Assembly (NCBI GenBank): GCA_964540965.1
Contig: CAZIOT010000003.1
Location: forward strand, 124,001-188,000
DNA from: JADYZU01 sp964540965
Lineage (GTDB): Bacteria > Pseudomonadota > Alphaproteobacteria > Rhodobacterales > Rhodobacteraceae
Direction of reading: 5' to 3'
Length of the DNA: 64,000 bases
Part shown: positions 53,153-62,217 of the stretch, in pieces
How the letters are laid out: each line of letters opens with the position of its first letter
Position numbering within the stretch: the first letter of the stretch is position 1
The notes under the pieces: generated by a model
Databases searched by the model: none
Told to the model about the DNA's origin: nothing
The model's input: only the letters and a program-made list of their open reading frames with translations
Position numbers and translations under genes: made by a program

Positions 53153-54190
53153 TCAATGGCCGCCGCAGACCGGGCAATCGGCGCGGCGTTCGACGGCGAT
53201 TACCCGCGCCTCGGCATAGAGCGCATCCCAGATCATCAGGCGGCCGCGCAGGGGGTCGCCGGCGCCGGTCAGGATCTTGATCGCCTCGCTGGCCATGATG
53301 GTGCCGATGACGCCGGGCAGCGGGCCCAGCACCCCGGCCTCGGCGCAGGTCGGCACAAGGCCGGGCGCCGGAGCCTCGGGAAAGATGCAGGCATAGCAGG
53401 GCGCGCCGCGCGCCGGATCCCAGACAGAGACCTGGCCTTCCCATTGGGTAAGCGCCCCGCCGATCAGCGGAATGCCGGCGCGCACCGCCGCGGCGTTCAT
53501 CGCATAGCGGGCCGAGAAACTGTCGGTACCGTCAAGGATCAGGTCATAGCCGCCGATCAGGCCGGCGGCATTGTCGTCGCTCAGGCGCAAGGCGTGCTGT
53601 TGCACCGTGACATGCGGGTTGATCGCCGCAATGGCGGCGGCGGCCGAGGCGGCCTTGCCCTGCCCGGCGCGGGCGGTCGTGTGGATCACCTGCCTTTGCA
53701 GGTTCGACAGATCAACCGTGTCGTCATCGACGATGCCGATGGTGCCGACCCCGGCCGCGGCCAGATACAGCAGCACCGGAGAGCCCAGCCCCCCCGCGCC
53801 CACGACCAGAACCCGCGCCTGTTTCAGCCGTTTCTGCCCCGGCCCGCCGATCTCGCGCAGGATCATGTGGCGGGCATAGCGCGACAGTTCCGCATCGGAA
53901 AACGTCGGCTGAGGCGCGGGCGCGGGCGCAAGCGCCGCCGCCCGCGCCCGCAACCGGCGCAGCAGTCCGGCATAGCCCGCCCAGACCAGACCTCCGCCCA
54001 GAAGCACGATCCAGCCGCGGGCATCGCCGCCGGTGATCCGCCGCAGCGCGTGACCCGCGGGCAGGACAAGGTGCAGCAGGATCACCACGGCCAGCAGCAG
54101 CGCCAGCGCCAGCCAGCGCCGCGGGCGCTGCCAGCCCGCCAGCATCGCCGCGCCCCAGACCGCTGCCGCGACTGCCGCCACCAGCACCAT
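53153..54190 (-). CDS. moeB: Membrane-anchored MoeB/ThiF-family adenylyltransferase
   Basis: 345 residues. The catalytic domain begins at about 97 (FSDAELSRYARHMIL), with ATP site VLVVGAGGLGSPVLLYLAAAG (128-148), DDDTVDLSNLQRQV, the DGTDSFSARY block and zinc cysteines in CYAC and CPVC. It adenylates the C-terminus of small sulfur carriers (MoaD, ThiS) in molybdopterin or thiamin synthesis. The first 95 residues are an extra segment with two or three membrane helices (ALALLLAVVILLHLVLPAG and GWIVLLGGGLVWAGYAGLL) and a proline/alanine linker, so the enzyme is probably tethered to the membrane. It follows dut directly (stop and start one base apart). Confidence 0.88.
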   Translation of the reverse strand: MVLVAAVAAAVWGAAMLAGWQRPRRWLALALLLAVVILLHLVLPAGHALRRITGGDARGWIVLLGGGLVWAGYAGLLRRLRARAAALAPAPAPQPTFSDAELSRYARHMILREIGGPGQKRLKQARVLVVGAGGLGSPVLLYLAAAGVGTIGIVDDDTVDLSNLQRQVIHTTARAGQGKAASAAAAIAAINPHVTVQQHALRLSDDNAAGLIGGYDLILDGTDSFSARYAMNAAAVRAGIPLIGGALTQWEGQVSVWDPARGAPCYACIFPEAPAPGLVPTCAEAGVLGPLPGVIGTIMASEAIKILTGAGDPLRGRLMIWDALYAEARVIAVERRADCPVCGGH

Positions 54191-54191
54191 T

Positions 54192-54644
54192 CTAGCCGGT
54201 CGAACCGAAACCGCCGGCCCCGCGCTGGGTTTCGCGGCTGAAGGCCGAAACGGCGGTGAATTCGGGCCGCATCACCGGCACGAAGATCATCTGGGCGATG
54301 CGCTCGCCCGGCGAAATCTCGATCGGCGGCGATCCGGGCGGATTGCGGTTCCAGACGCTGATAAGGATCTCGCCGGCATAATCGGGGTCGATCAGCCCGG
54401 TGCCATTGCCCAGCACCAGCCCCTTCCTGTGCCCAAGGCCCGACCGCGGCAGCACCAGCGCCGCAAGGCCCATGTCGCCAAAGGACAGGGCAATGCCGGA
54501 ATGGATCAGCAGCGCCGGTTCCTGAGGGGCGACCGCAACCACGCCATCGACGCAGGCCATCAGATCGACAGCGGCGGCACCCGCGCTTTGATAGCGCGGC
54601 AGGCCCCAGTCGTGCAGGCGGGGGTCAAGGATACGGATTTCCAT
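54192..54644 (-). CDS. dut: Deoxyuridine 5'-triphosphate nucleotidohydrolase
   Basis: Splits dUTP to dUMP and pyrophosphate, a trimeric enzyme. 150 residues from ATG 54642-54644 with GGAGG seven bases upstream. The five dUTPase motifs are present: SAGAAAVDLMA, LVLPRSGLGHRKG, GLVLGNGTGLIDPDYAGEI, PGERIAQMIFVPV and the C-terminal RGAGGFGSTG arm. A longer open frame upstream has no ribosome site and is rejected. It is in one unit with moeB. Confidence 0.95.
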   Translation of the reverse strand: MEIRILDPRLHDWGLPRYQSAGAAAVDLMACVDGVVAVAPQEPALLIHSGIALSFGDMGLAALVLPRSGLGHRKGLVLGNGTGLIDPDYAGEILISVWNRNPPGSPPIEISPGERIAQMIFVPVMRPEFTAVSAFSRETQRGAGGFGSTG

Positions 54645-54781
54645 GGGCGGCCTCCTGCGCACGGCCCGCCTTGCATAGCAAGGGGGCGCCGGGACAGCAA
54701 CGCCGCCCCGATGGGGCGGCGTCACCTTGGCGGCGGGGGCGAATCCGGGCGGGGCACAGCGGCCCCGCAAGGCCCCGGCGC

Positions 54782-56389
54782 CTATTCGGCGGCGAACTGG
54801 TTCATGGTGTTGGCATGGCCGCCCGCCTTGAGCGCGCGGTCGCCCCCGACCATTTCCTTGAACGTGTCGCCAAGGTCGGACCCGACCTCGTGCTGGTGTT
54901 TCACCGCCGACACGCCGCGGCGGATTTCCTCGCGCTGGACGGTCTTGACATAGGCCAGCATCTTGTCCTCGCCAAAGTAGCCGCGGCTGAGTTCATCGAC
55001 CGATTTCGCCGTCAGGTGGAAGGTCGGCAGCGTGATGAGGTTGTGGAACACGCCGGCGCGGGCCGAGATGTCGGTCTGGAACCGGGCAAGCCGGGCATCG
55101 GCCTCGCGCCCCAGATCGGTCGCGTCGTAATCGGCCTTCATCAGTTCGGTGCCTTCGGGATAGTCGCCTTCGGCGATCCGGCCTTCCTTGATCCACTGGG
55201 CGCGGACCTGCTTGCGCAGGTTCAGCGTCCAGTTGAACGAGGGCGAGTTGTTGTAGGCCAGCTTTGCATCCGGCACCGCACGGCGCACCTCGGCCACCAT
55301 CGCGGCGATTTCGTCCACGTTGGGGGTGTCGGTCTCGATCCACAAGAGGTCGGCGCCGCCTTCGGTCAGGTTGGCGATGCAATCCTCGATCACGCGGGCG
55401 CGGCCGGTGTTTTCCTTGAACGGGAACAGGCCGTTGGGCAGGCGGACAGGCTTCACGAACTCGCCGCCGGAATAGATGGCCAGTTCGCCTTCCTGGATCG
55501 GGTTCGCCTCGGTGATCGGTTCGACCTTGAGCCATTTGATATACTGGCTGGCAAGGTCGCCGGGGCGCTGGCTGACCGGCACCTTCTGCGTCAGGCCGGC
55601 GCCAAGGCTGTCGGTGCGGGCGACGATCACGCCGTCATCGACGCCCATTTCCTCGAACGCGAGGCGGCAGGCGCGCAGCTTTTCGATGAAATCCTCGCGC
55701 GGGACGGTGACCTTGCCGTCCTGATGGCCGCATTGCTTGGCGTCCGAGACCTGGTTTTCGATCTGCAGGCAGCAGGCGCCGGCCTTGATCAGCTCTTTCG
55801 CCAGCAGATAGGTCGCATGTTCATTGCCGAATCCGGCGTCGATATCGGCGACGATCGGCACGACATGGGTTTCGAACCCGTCGATGGCGGCGATGGCGCG
55901 GGCGCGTTCACCCTCGGTCCGGGCGGCCTTCAGCGCGCGGAACAGGTCGTTCATCGCCACTTCGTCGGCCTGCCGCAGCGAGGTGTAGATCTCGGCGATC
56001 AGGTCGGCCACGGCGGTCTTTTCATGCATCGACTGGTCGGGCAGATGGCCCCAGCGGTTGCGCAACCCGGCGACCATCCAGCCCGACAGATAGACATAGG
56101 TGCCCCGCGCGGTGCCGCGCATCCGCTTGACCGCCTTCACCATCTGCTGGGCGTGAAATCCCGACCAGCAGCCCAGGGACTGGGTGAATTTCGACGGATC
56201 GGCGTCATAGGCCGCCATGTCGGCCCGCATCACGCCCGCCATTTCGCGCGCGATGTCCAGATGGGTGTCCCAGGTGTTCTGCAGGCGCAGTTGCACGATG
56301 TCGTCGACGGTGACGCCGCCGGGGGTCGCGCCCGAGGGGTAGCGGGCCGAAATCTCGGCGTGGAGGTCCGCGAAGCTCTTGCGGGGCAT
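54782..56389 (-). CDS. aceA: Isocitrate lyase
   Basis: Cleaves isocitrate to glyoxylate and succinate, first step of the glyoxylate bypass. 535 residues, about a hundred longer than the E. coli enzyme and of the type found in related alphaproteobacteria. The catalytic cysteine is Cys220 in DAKQCGHQDGKVTVPRE (KKCGH in the classical form). The metal/substrate region has PIVADIDAGFGNEHATYLLAKEL, with VARTDSLGAG after it. YNNSPSFNWTLNLRKQ is also characteristic. It is downstream of aceB on the same strand with 29 bp between, so a co-transcribed aceB-aceA pair. Confidence 0.95.
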   Translation of the reverse strand: MPRKSFADLHAEISARYPSGATPGGVTVDDIVQLRLQNTWDTHLDIAREMAGVMRADMAAYDADPSKFTQSLGCWSGFHAQQMVKAVKRMRGTARGTYVYLSGWMVAGLRNRWGHLPDQSMHEKTAVADLIAEIYTSLRQADEVAMNDLFRALKAARTEGERARAIAAIDGFETHVVPIVADIDAGFGNEHATYLLAKELIKAGACCLQIENQVSDAKQCGHQDGKVTVPREDFIEKLRACRLAFEEMGVDDGVIVARTDSLGAGLTQKVPVSQRPGDLASQYIKWLKVEPITEANPIQEGELAIYSGGEFVKPVRLPNGLFPFKENTGRARVIEDCIANLTEGGADLLWIETDTPNVDEIAAMVAEVRRAVPDAKLAYNNSPSFNWTLNLRKQVRAQWIKEGRIAEGDYPEGTELMKADYDATDLGREADARLARFQTDISARAGVFHNLITLPTFHLTAKSVDELSRGYFGEDKMLAYVKTVQREEIRRGVSAVKHQHEVGSDLGDTFKEMVGGDRALKAGGHANTMNQFAAE

Positions 56390-56418
56390 GGTCTTTCCTT
56401 TCGGTAGGTCGAATTGGG

Positions 56419-58041
56419 TCAGTCGAGCGCGTTCAGCACGTCATAGGCTGGCGCCGTGATGAAATCGGGCAGCACTTCGGCGGTCACCGCCTCGTGGACG
56501 ATGCGGGCGGCGCTGGCGTAATGGCCGCGGTGAAAGCCGCCGGGGCCGAGGCGGCCAAGGATCGCGACGATTTCCTGCTGGATGAGTTCCCCCAGCCATT
56601 CGGAGGTGAGCCGGGTGGTGTCGCCATCGGCCAGCTCGACCGTGGCGCCATGACGGCGCCATTGCCACAGCTGGGCACGGCTGATCTCGGCCGTCGCGGC
56701 ATCCTCCATCAGGTTGTGGATCGGCACTGCGCCGCGGCCCGACAGCCAGTTGGCAAGGTATTCGATTGCGACCGAGACATTGGTCTTGACCCCCTCCTCG
56801 GTGATCCGGCCCTCGTGCGGTTTCAGCAGCATCGCCGGCTCGATCCGCCATTCCTGGCGCTGCTTGCGGATCTGGTTGGCCAGCGGCATTTCGGCGTCGA
56901 ACACCTCGCGCGCCACGGCGACCAGATCAGGATGGGCGACCCAGGTGCCGTCATGGCCCATGCCGACCTCGCGCTCCTTGTCGGCGCGGACGCGGGCAAA
57001 GGCGGCCTCGTTGGCGGCGGGATTGTCCTTGACCGGGATCGCGGCCGACATGCCGCCCATGGCGTGGATGCCGCGACGGTGGCAGACCTTGACCAGCCGC
57101 GCCGCATAGGTGGCAAGGAACGCGCGGTCCATGGTCACCTGCGCCCGGTCGGGCAGGACATAGGCGCCATGGTTGCGCAGGGTCTTGATATAGCTGAAGA
57201 TATAATCCCAGCGCCCGCAGTTCAGCCCGGCGATGTGGTCTTTCAGCTGCCAGACGATCTCATCCATCTGGAACGCCGCCGGCAGGGTCTCGATCAGGAC
57301 GGTGGCCTTGATCGTGCCGGGCTCGAGCCCGGTGCGGTCTTGCGCGAACAGGAACACGTCGTTCCAGAACCGCGCCTCGTCATGGCTTTCCAGCTTGGGC
57401 AGATAGTAGAACGGGCCGCGCCCCGTCGCGGCCAGCGCGCGGCCGCAATGGAACAGGGTCAGGCCAAAGTCGAACAGGGCCGCCGACATCGGCTGCGCGG
57501 CGATCAGCACGTTGGCCTCTTGCAGGTGCAACCCGCGGGGACGCGCCATCAGCAGGGCCGGCTTTGCATCGACGCGATAGGATTTGCCGGTTTTCGGGCC
57601 GTCGTATTCCAGCACGCCGTCGCGGTAGTCGATCATGTTGGCATGACCGGCGATGATATTGGCGAAACTCGGCGCGGTCGCGTCCTCGAAATCGGCCATG
57701 AAGACCTTGGCGCCGGAATTCAGCGCATTGATCATCATCTTGCGCTCGACAGGCCCGGTGATCTCGACTCGGCGGTCGCGCAGCGCGGGCGGCACCGGCG
57801 CGGCCTCCCAGATGCCCTGGCGGATGTCCTTGGTCTCGGGCAGGTAGTCGGGCAGTTCGCCGCGGTCGATACGGTCCTGCCGGCGGGCGCGGGCGACCAT
57901 CAGCGCATTCAGCCGCAGGCCGAACTTGCCCTGCAATTCGGCAAGAAAGGCCAGGGCATCGGGGGTCAGCACGCGCTCCACATCCGCAACGCTGCGCAGG
58001 ATGACGGGCGGCAAGGACGCGGCGGGACGGTCAAGTGGCAT
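56419..58041 (-). CDS. aceB: Malate synthase A
   Basis: Second step of the glyoxylate bypass. 540 residues, normal for the A isoform (E. coli AceB 533). Blocks are DRRVEITGPVERKMMINALNSGAKVFMADFEDATAP, the PRGLHLQEANVLI active-site region, FYYLPKLESHDEARFWNDVF, IKATVLIETLPAAFQMDEI, WDYIFSYIKTLRNHGAYVLPDR and HDGTWVAHPDLV. Start ATG 58041 is preceded on the minus strand by a GGAGAAT ribosome site. It faces the divergent regulator gene across 130 bp. A G-type malate synthase is also present (35154-37310). Confidence 0.95.
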   Translation of the reverse strand: MPLDRPAASLPPVILRSVADVERVLTPDALAFLAELQGKFGLRLNALMVARARRQDRIDRGELPDYLPETKDIRQGIWEAAPVPPALRDRRVEITGPVERKMMINALNSGAKVFMADFEDATAPSFANIIAGHANMIDYRDGVLEYDGPKTGKSYRVDAKPALLMARPRGLHLQEANVLIAAQPMSAALFDFGLTLFHCGRALAATGRGPFYYLPKLESHDEARFWNDVFLFAQDRTGLEPGTIKATVLIETLPAAFQMDEIVWQLKDHIAGLNCGRWDYIFSYIKTLRNHGAYVLPDRAQVTMDRAFLATYAARLVKVCHRRGIHAMGGMSAAIPVKDNPAANEAAFARVRADKEREVGMGHDGTWVAHPDLVAVAREVFDAEMPLANQIRKQRQEWRIEPAMLLKPHEGRITEEGVKTNVSVAIEYLANWLSGRGAVPIHNLMEDAATAEISRAQLWQWRRHGATVELADGDTTRLTSEWLGELIQQEIVAILGRLGPGGFHRGHYASAARIVHEAVTAEVLPDFITAPAYDVLNALD

Positions 58042-58171
58042 GACGATTCTCCGATGACTGATACTGTCACGTTAGTAATGTCATGCTGCATCTGCATTAT
58101 GTTCTTGAATTGAAAGGGTGCGTCTGTAACATCTGTCAAAACTGGCTTGTAATGTTGTCAGGACTTGTCAC
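58042..58171. promoter_or_regulatory. Shared control region of aceB and the ScfR-type regulator
   Basis: 130 bp, notably A/T-richer than the flanks. It contains repeated elements with TGTCA: TGTCACGTTAGTAATGTCA (58063-58081), TGTAACATCTGTCA near 58125-58138, TGTAATGTTGTCA near 58149-58161 and CTTGTCACATG running into the regulator start. The last two look like direct repeats about 24 bp apart. Binding by the regulator is inferred. The TTTGCAAA-like site I associate with some ScfR proteins was not seen. Confidence 0.45.
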
Positions 58172-59608
58172 ATGGCGCCCCGGCTTGAAAAGCTCATCAT
58201 CGGCCAGCGGCTGCGGCGGCTGCGCGCCTCGCTCGGGCTGACGCAGGCGCAGATGGCCGCGGAGCTTGGGGTTTCGGCCAGCTATGTCACGCTGATCGAA
58301 TCCGACCAGCGCCCCGCGTCGGCGCGGTTCCTGATGCGGCTGGCCGAGGTCTATGACCTGAACATCTCGGAACTGGCGCCCACTACCGACGCCCAGCTTG
58401 CCGCCGATTTCGGCGCCGCGCTGAAGGATCCGGTGCTGGACCTGGGCAACCTGCCCAAGGGCGAGATCGAGGCGGTGATGCAATCCTCGCCGCGGCTGGC
58501 CGCCGCCTTTGTCCGCCTGCATGACCGCTACCGCGAAAGCCTGCTGCAACCGCAGGGCGAGGACAACCCGCTGACCGACCGCGACAAGGTCGAGGTGCTG
58601 GCCGAATCCTCGCGCCCGGTCGATATGGTGCGCGGCTGGCTATACGAACAGCGCAACCATCTTGACGGGCTTGACCGCGCGGCCGAGGCGCTGGCCGACG
58701 AACTGCAGCTGCACCGTTCCGAGCCGCATATCGCCCTGACCGGCCGTCTGACCGCGCATGGCATCCGCGTGCGCATCTTGCCGGCCGAGGTGATGGGCGA
58801 CCAGTTGCGCCGGTTCGATCTGCACCGCAAGGAACTGATGCTGTCGGAACTGCTGACGCAGTCCAGCCGCCGTTTCCAGATCGGCGTGCTGCTCGCCCGG
58901 TTCGAGCAGGAGGACGAGATCGCCCGGCTGGTCGCCGATGCAAGGCTGAACGATCCGGCGGCGGTGTCGCTGCTGCGGGTGTCGCTGGCCAACTACTATT
59001 CCGCGGCGGTGCAGATGCCCTATGGCCGCTTCCTGGCCGCCTGCGAATCGACGCGATACGACATCGAACTCTTGTCGCACCGCTTCGGATCCAGTTTCGA
59101 ACAGACCGCGCACCGGATGGCGACGCTGCAGCGCGACGGCGCCCGCGGCATCCCGTTCTTCTTTGTCCGCGTCGACCGCGCCGGCAACATGACCAAGCGG
59201 TTCAGCGCCGGCCGGTTCCCGTTCTCGCGCTTCGGCGGCACCTGCCCCCTGTGGAACATCCACGCCGCGTTCGAGACGCCAGATCAGGTCCAGACCCAGA
59301 TCATCCGCATGCCCGAGGGAGCGAACTATTTCTCCATCGCCCGGACGGTGACGCGCGCCGGTGGCAGCCATGGCCAGCCGGCGCAACGGCTGGCCATCGG
59401 TCTGGGCTGCGATGTCGCCTATGCGCCGCGGCTGATCTATGCCGAGGGCATCGACCTGACGCGCATCCGTCCGGTGGATATCGGGTTGAACTGCTATCTG
59501 TGCGAACGCAGCGACTGCGCCGCGCGGGCCCATGCGCCGATCAACCGCCGCCTGCGGGTGAACGAACGCGAACGCAGCCTCGCGATCTTCAATTTCGAGT
59601 CGGATTAG
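58172..59608 (+). CDS. Short-chain fatty acyl regulator (ScfR family, XRE-type)
   Basis: 478 residues. N-terminal XRE helix-turn-helix (LRRLRASLGLTQAQMAAELGVSASYVTLIESDQRPASARFLMRLA, about 12-60). A middle domain related to IrrE/ImmA peptidases lacks a clear HEXXH. The family C-terminal domain ends in NCYLCERSDCAARAHAPINRRLRVNERER with three closely spaced cysteines. Characterised relatives (PccR of Rhodobacter sphaeroides, RamB of Paracoccus and Corynebacterium) sense acyl-CoA status and control acetate or propionate assimilation. Divergence from aceB-aceA makes control of the glyoxylate bypass likely. Activator or repressor cannot be told from sequence. Confidence 0.88.
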   Translation: MAPRLEKLIIGQRLRRLRASLGLTQAQMAAELGVSASYVTLIESDQRPASARFLMRLAEVYDLNISELAPTTDAQLAADFGAALKDPVLDLGNLPKGEIEAVMQSSPRLAAAFVRLHDRYRESLLQPQGEDNPLTDRDKVEVLAESSRPVDMVRGWLYEQRNHLDGLDRAAEALADELQLHRSEPHIALTGRLTAHGIRVRILPAEVMGDQLRRFDLHRKELMLSELLTQSSRRFQIGVLLARFEQEDEIARLVADARLNDPAAVSLLRVSLANYYSAAVQMPYGRFLAACESTRYDIELLSHRFGSSFEQTAHRMATLQRDGARGIPFFFVRVDRAGNMTKRFSAGRFPFSRFGGTCPLWNIHAAFETPDQVQTQIIRMPEGANYFSIARTVTRAGGSHGQPAQRLAIGLGCDVAYAPRLIYAEGIDLTRIRPVDIGLNCYLCERSDCAARAHAPINRRLRVNERERSLAIFNFESD

Positions 59609-59635
59609 GGGCGGCCCGGCCTGCCGGACCGCCCC
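59608..59635. terminator. Hairpin between convergent ScfR and TRAP genes
   Basis: GGGGCGGCCCGGC (59608-59620) pairs with GCCGGACCGCCCC (59623-59635), one mismatch in 13 pairs, two-base centre, followed by GTTTCCC. It starts at the last base of the regulator stop and ends eight bases before the TRAP receptor stop. Bidirectional terminator. Confidence 0.7.
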
Positions 59636-59642
59636 GTTTCCC

Positions 59643-60740
59643 TTACCCGCGCGGACGGGTCCGGATCTGGAACGTGTCGTAGGTGTATTCCGCCACCTGG
59701 TTCCACAGGTTGTGTTCGTTGCGGAACGCGGTCTGGCTGTCCCAGATGGTCTTGAAATCCGCGTTTTCGGCCGAGATCTGGTTGAAGATTTCGGTCGCCG
59801 CGGTCGCCGCGGCGGTCAGCACATCCTCGGGATAGGCCCGCAGTTCCGCACCGCCGGCGACAAGGCTGCGCAGCGCCGCCGGGTTGCGGGCGTCGTATTT
59901 CGCCAGCATGTCCTGGTTCGCGGTGGCGCAGGCCGACTTGAGGATCGCCTGATAGGCAGGCGGCAGTTCGTTCCAGCGGTCGAGGTTGATGAAGGTGTGG
60001 ATCGCCGGGCCGCCTTCCCAGAAGCCGGGATAGTAGTAATAGGGCGCGACCTGGTTCAGCCCCAGCTTTTCGTCGTCATAGGGGCCGACCCATTCGGCGG
60101 CGTCGATGGTGCCGCGTTCCAGCGACGGATAGATGTCGCCACCCGGAATCTGCTGCGGCACCACGCCCAGCGCCTCCATCACGCGGCCGCCCAGGCCGGC
60201 AATCCGCATCTTGACGCCCGCAAGGTCGGCGATCGAGTTGATCTCCTTGCGCCACCAGCCGCCCATCTGCACGCCGGTATTGCCCGAGGCAAAGCCGATC
60301 ATGTTGTATTTGGCATAGAAGGTGTTGAGAAGATCCTCGCCGCCCTGCTCGTACAGCCAGGCGTTCATGCCGCGGGCGTTCAGACCGAACGGCACGGCGG
60401 TGCCGAGCGCAAAGGTCGGATCCTTGCCGATGTAGTAATACGAGCAGGTATGCGCCATCTCGACGGTGTTGCTCGACACCGCATCGACGGCTTCGGGATT
60501 CGGCACGATCTCGCCGGCCGGGAAGGGCTGGATCTGGAACTTGCCGTCGGTGGCGTCCGAGCAGATCTTGGCGATGACTTCGGCGGCGCCCCAGATCGTG
60601 TCCAGCGTCCGCGGAAAGCCCGAGGTCAGGCGCCAGGCAAAGGACGGCGCCTCTTGCGCGATGGCCGGGGCGGCCAGCGGCACCGCCGCAGCGGCGGCCA
60701 CGCCGACACCGGCGGACTTCAGGAATTTACGACGTTCCAT
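59643..60740 (-). CDS. TRAP transporter substrate-binding protein (DctP family)
   Basis: 365 residues. The export signal MERRKFLKSAGVGVAAAAA-type is twin-arginine-like, cleaving after AIA near residue 28. The DctP fold follows with WRLTSGFPRTLDTIWGAAEVIAKICSDATDGKFQIQPFPAGEIVP, ADLAGVKMRIAGLGGRVMEALGVVPQQIPGGDIYPSLERGTIDAAEWVGPYDD and the PGFWEGGPAIHTFINLDRW block. This resembles the TakP/alpha-keto-acid subgroup more than the dicarboxylate DctP. Expected ligand is a keto or hydroxy monocarboxylate, not proven. Last gene of the TRAP operon (order small permease, large permease, receptor). Confidence 0.9.
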   Translation of the reverse strand: MERRKFLKSAGVGVAAAAAVPLAAPAIAQEAPSFAWRLTSGFPRTLDTIWGAAEVIAKICSDATDGKFQIQPFPAGEIVPNPEAVDAVSSNTVEMAHTCSYYYIGKDPTFALGTAVPFGLNARGMNAWLYEQGGEDLLNTFYAKYNMIGFASGNTGVQMGGWWRKEINSIADLAGVKMRIAGLGGRVMEALGVVPQQIPGGDIYPSLERGTIDAAEWVGPYDDEKLGLNQVAPYYYYPGFWEGGPAIHTFINLDRWNELPPAYQAILKSACATANQDMLAKYDARNPAALRSLVAGGAELRAYPEDVLTAAATAATEIFNQISAENADFKTIWDSQTAFRNEHNLWNQVAEYTYDTFQIRTRPRG

Positions 60741-60789
60741 GGTTCTCTCCCTCTAGGTAAAGCGGTTGAATGGTCGGACGGGCCCGGGG

Positions 60790-62208
60790 TCAGAACCCTA
60801 GGTCAAGCGGCGGTGGCGCGCTGTCGGGCAGCGTGAGCGCATCGAACGCCTCGTTCACCGCGCCTTCGTCCAGCAGCAGGTGTTCGGTCATGAACAGATC
60901 CACCACCTGCGGGAACAGGATAAGGATGATGACCAGCGACAATTGCAACCCGATCCACGGGATCGAACCCAGATAGATGTCGCGTGTCTTGACCTCGGGC
61001 GGGGCGATGCCGCGCAGGTAGAACAGGGCAAATCCGAACGGCGGATGCATGAACGAGGTCTGCATGTTCACGCACATCAGCACGCCGAACCAGACAAGGT
61101 TGATGCCCAGCGCCTCGGCCGCCGGCGCCAGCAGCGGCACCACGATGAAGGCGATCTCGAAGAAGTCGAGGAAGAAGGCGATGAAGAAGATGAAGATCAT
61201 CGAGAAGATCAGGAACCCGGTCTGCCCGCCGGGCAGTTGCGACAGCAGATGTTCGATCCAGCGGCCGCCGTTGACGCCCTGGAACACCAGGCTGAACACC
61301 GTGGCGCCGATCAGGATGAACACCACCATCGCGGTGATGCGCATCGTGCCATACATGGCCTCCCAGCAGACCTTGGGGGTAAAGCGCCGCTTGAGCAGCG
61401 CCAGCACGATGGCACCGACGGCGCCCATCGCCCCCGCTTCGGTCGGAGTGGCAAGGCCCAGGAAGATCGTCCCGAGCACGAGGAAGATCAGCACCAGCGA
61501 CGGCACCATCCCCCACAGGATCTTGGCCAGAAGCGGCCAGCCCCGCAGGGTCCGCGCCTCGGGCGGCAGCGCAGGCACCCGGTGCGGGCGCGTCACGGCC
61601 AGAAAGGCGATGAACAGCAGGTAGATCACCACCTGCAACAGCGCCGGCCCGAAGGCGCCCAGATACATGTCGCCGACCGACACCTGCAGCTGGTCGGCCA
61701 AAAGGATCAGGACAAGGCTGGGCGGCATGAGCTGCGCGAAGGTGCCCGAGGCGGCGATGACGCCGGTCCCGACCTTCATGTCATAGCCGTATTTCAGCAT
61801 CACCGGCAGCGAGATCATGCCCATGGCGATGACCGAGGCCGCGACCGTGCCCGTTACCGCGCCCAGGATCGCGCCGACCAGAACCACGGCGATGGCCAGC
61901 CCGCCCGGCATCTTGCCAAAGGCCTGACCGGCGCCCTCCAACAGGTCTTCGGCCAGCCCGCTTCGTTCAAGGATCACGCCCATGAAGGTGAAGAACGGGA
62001 TGGCCAGCAACAATTCGTTCGACATGATGCCGAAGACGCGGCTGGGCAGCGCCTGCAGGAACGGCAGCCCGAAATAGCCGATCTCGATGGCGATGAAACC
62101 GAAGGTCAGCCCCAGCGCGGCCAGCGAGAAGGCGACCGGAAACCCGATCAGCAGGAAGATGATCAGGCCGGCGAACATGGTCGGCGCAAGATAACCGTAT
62201 TCAAGCAT
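60790..62208 (-). CDS. TRAP transporter large permease (DctM)
   Basis: 472 residues, about twelve membrane helices. MFAGLIIFLLIGFPVAFSLAALGL, VGAILGAVTGTVAASVIAMGMISLPVMLKYGYD and TFAQLMPPSLVLILLADQL are typical DctM blocks. The ion-coupling scaffold continues to LFYLRGIAPPEVKTRDIYLGSIPWI. A C-terminal tail of about 40 soluble residues follows. Start ten bases after the small permease stop; 49 bp before the receptor gene. It uses a sodium gradient in characterised systems. Confidence 0.93.
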   Translation of the reverse strand: MLEYGYLAPTMFAGLIIFLLIGFPVAFSLAALGLTFGFIAIEIGYFGLPFLQALPSRVFGIMSNELLLAIPFFTFMGVILERSGLAEDLLEGAGQAFGKMPGGLAIAVVLVGAILGAVTGTVAASVIAMGMISLPVMLKYGYDMKVGTGVIAASGTFAQLMPPSLVLILLADQLQVSVGDMYLGAFGPALLQVVIYLLFIAFLAVTRPHRVPALPPEARTLRGWPLLAKILWGMVPSLVLIFLVLGTIFLGLATPTEAGAMGAVGAIVLALLKRRFTPKVCWEAMYGTMRITAMVVFILIGATVFSLVFQGVNGGRWIEHLLSQLPGGQTGFLIFSMIFIFFIAFFLDFFEIAFIVVPLLAPAAEALGINLVWFGVLMCVNMQTSFMHPPFGFALFYLRGIAPPEVKTRDIYLGSIPWIGLQLSLVIILILFPQVVDLFMTEHLLLDEGAVNEAFDALTLPDSAPPPLDLGF

Positions 62209-62217
62209 CAGGGCCTC

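Noticed and set aside
54645..54770. Longer dUTPase start at 54770
   Set aside because: The extension is arginine- and proline-rich, has no ribosome site, and the ATG at 54644 has GGAGG at ideal spacing.
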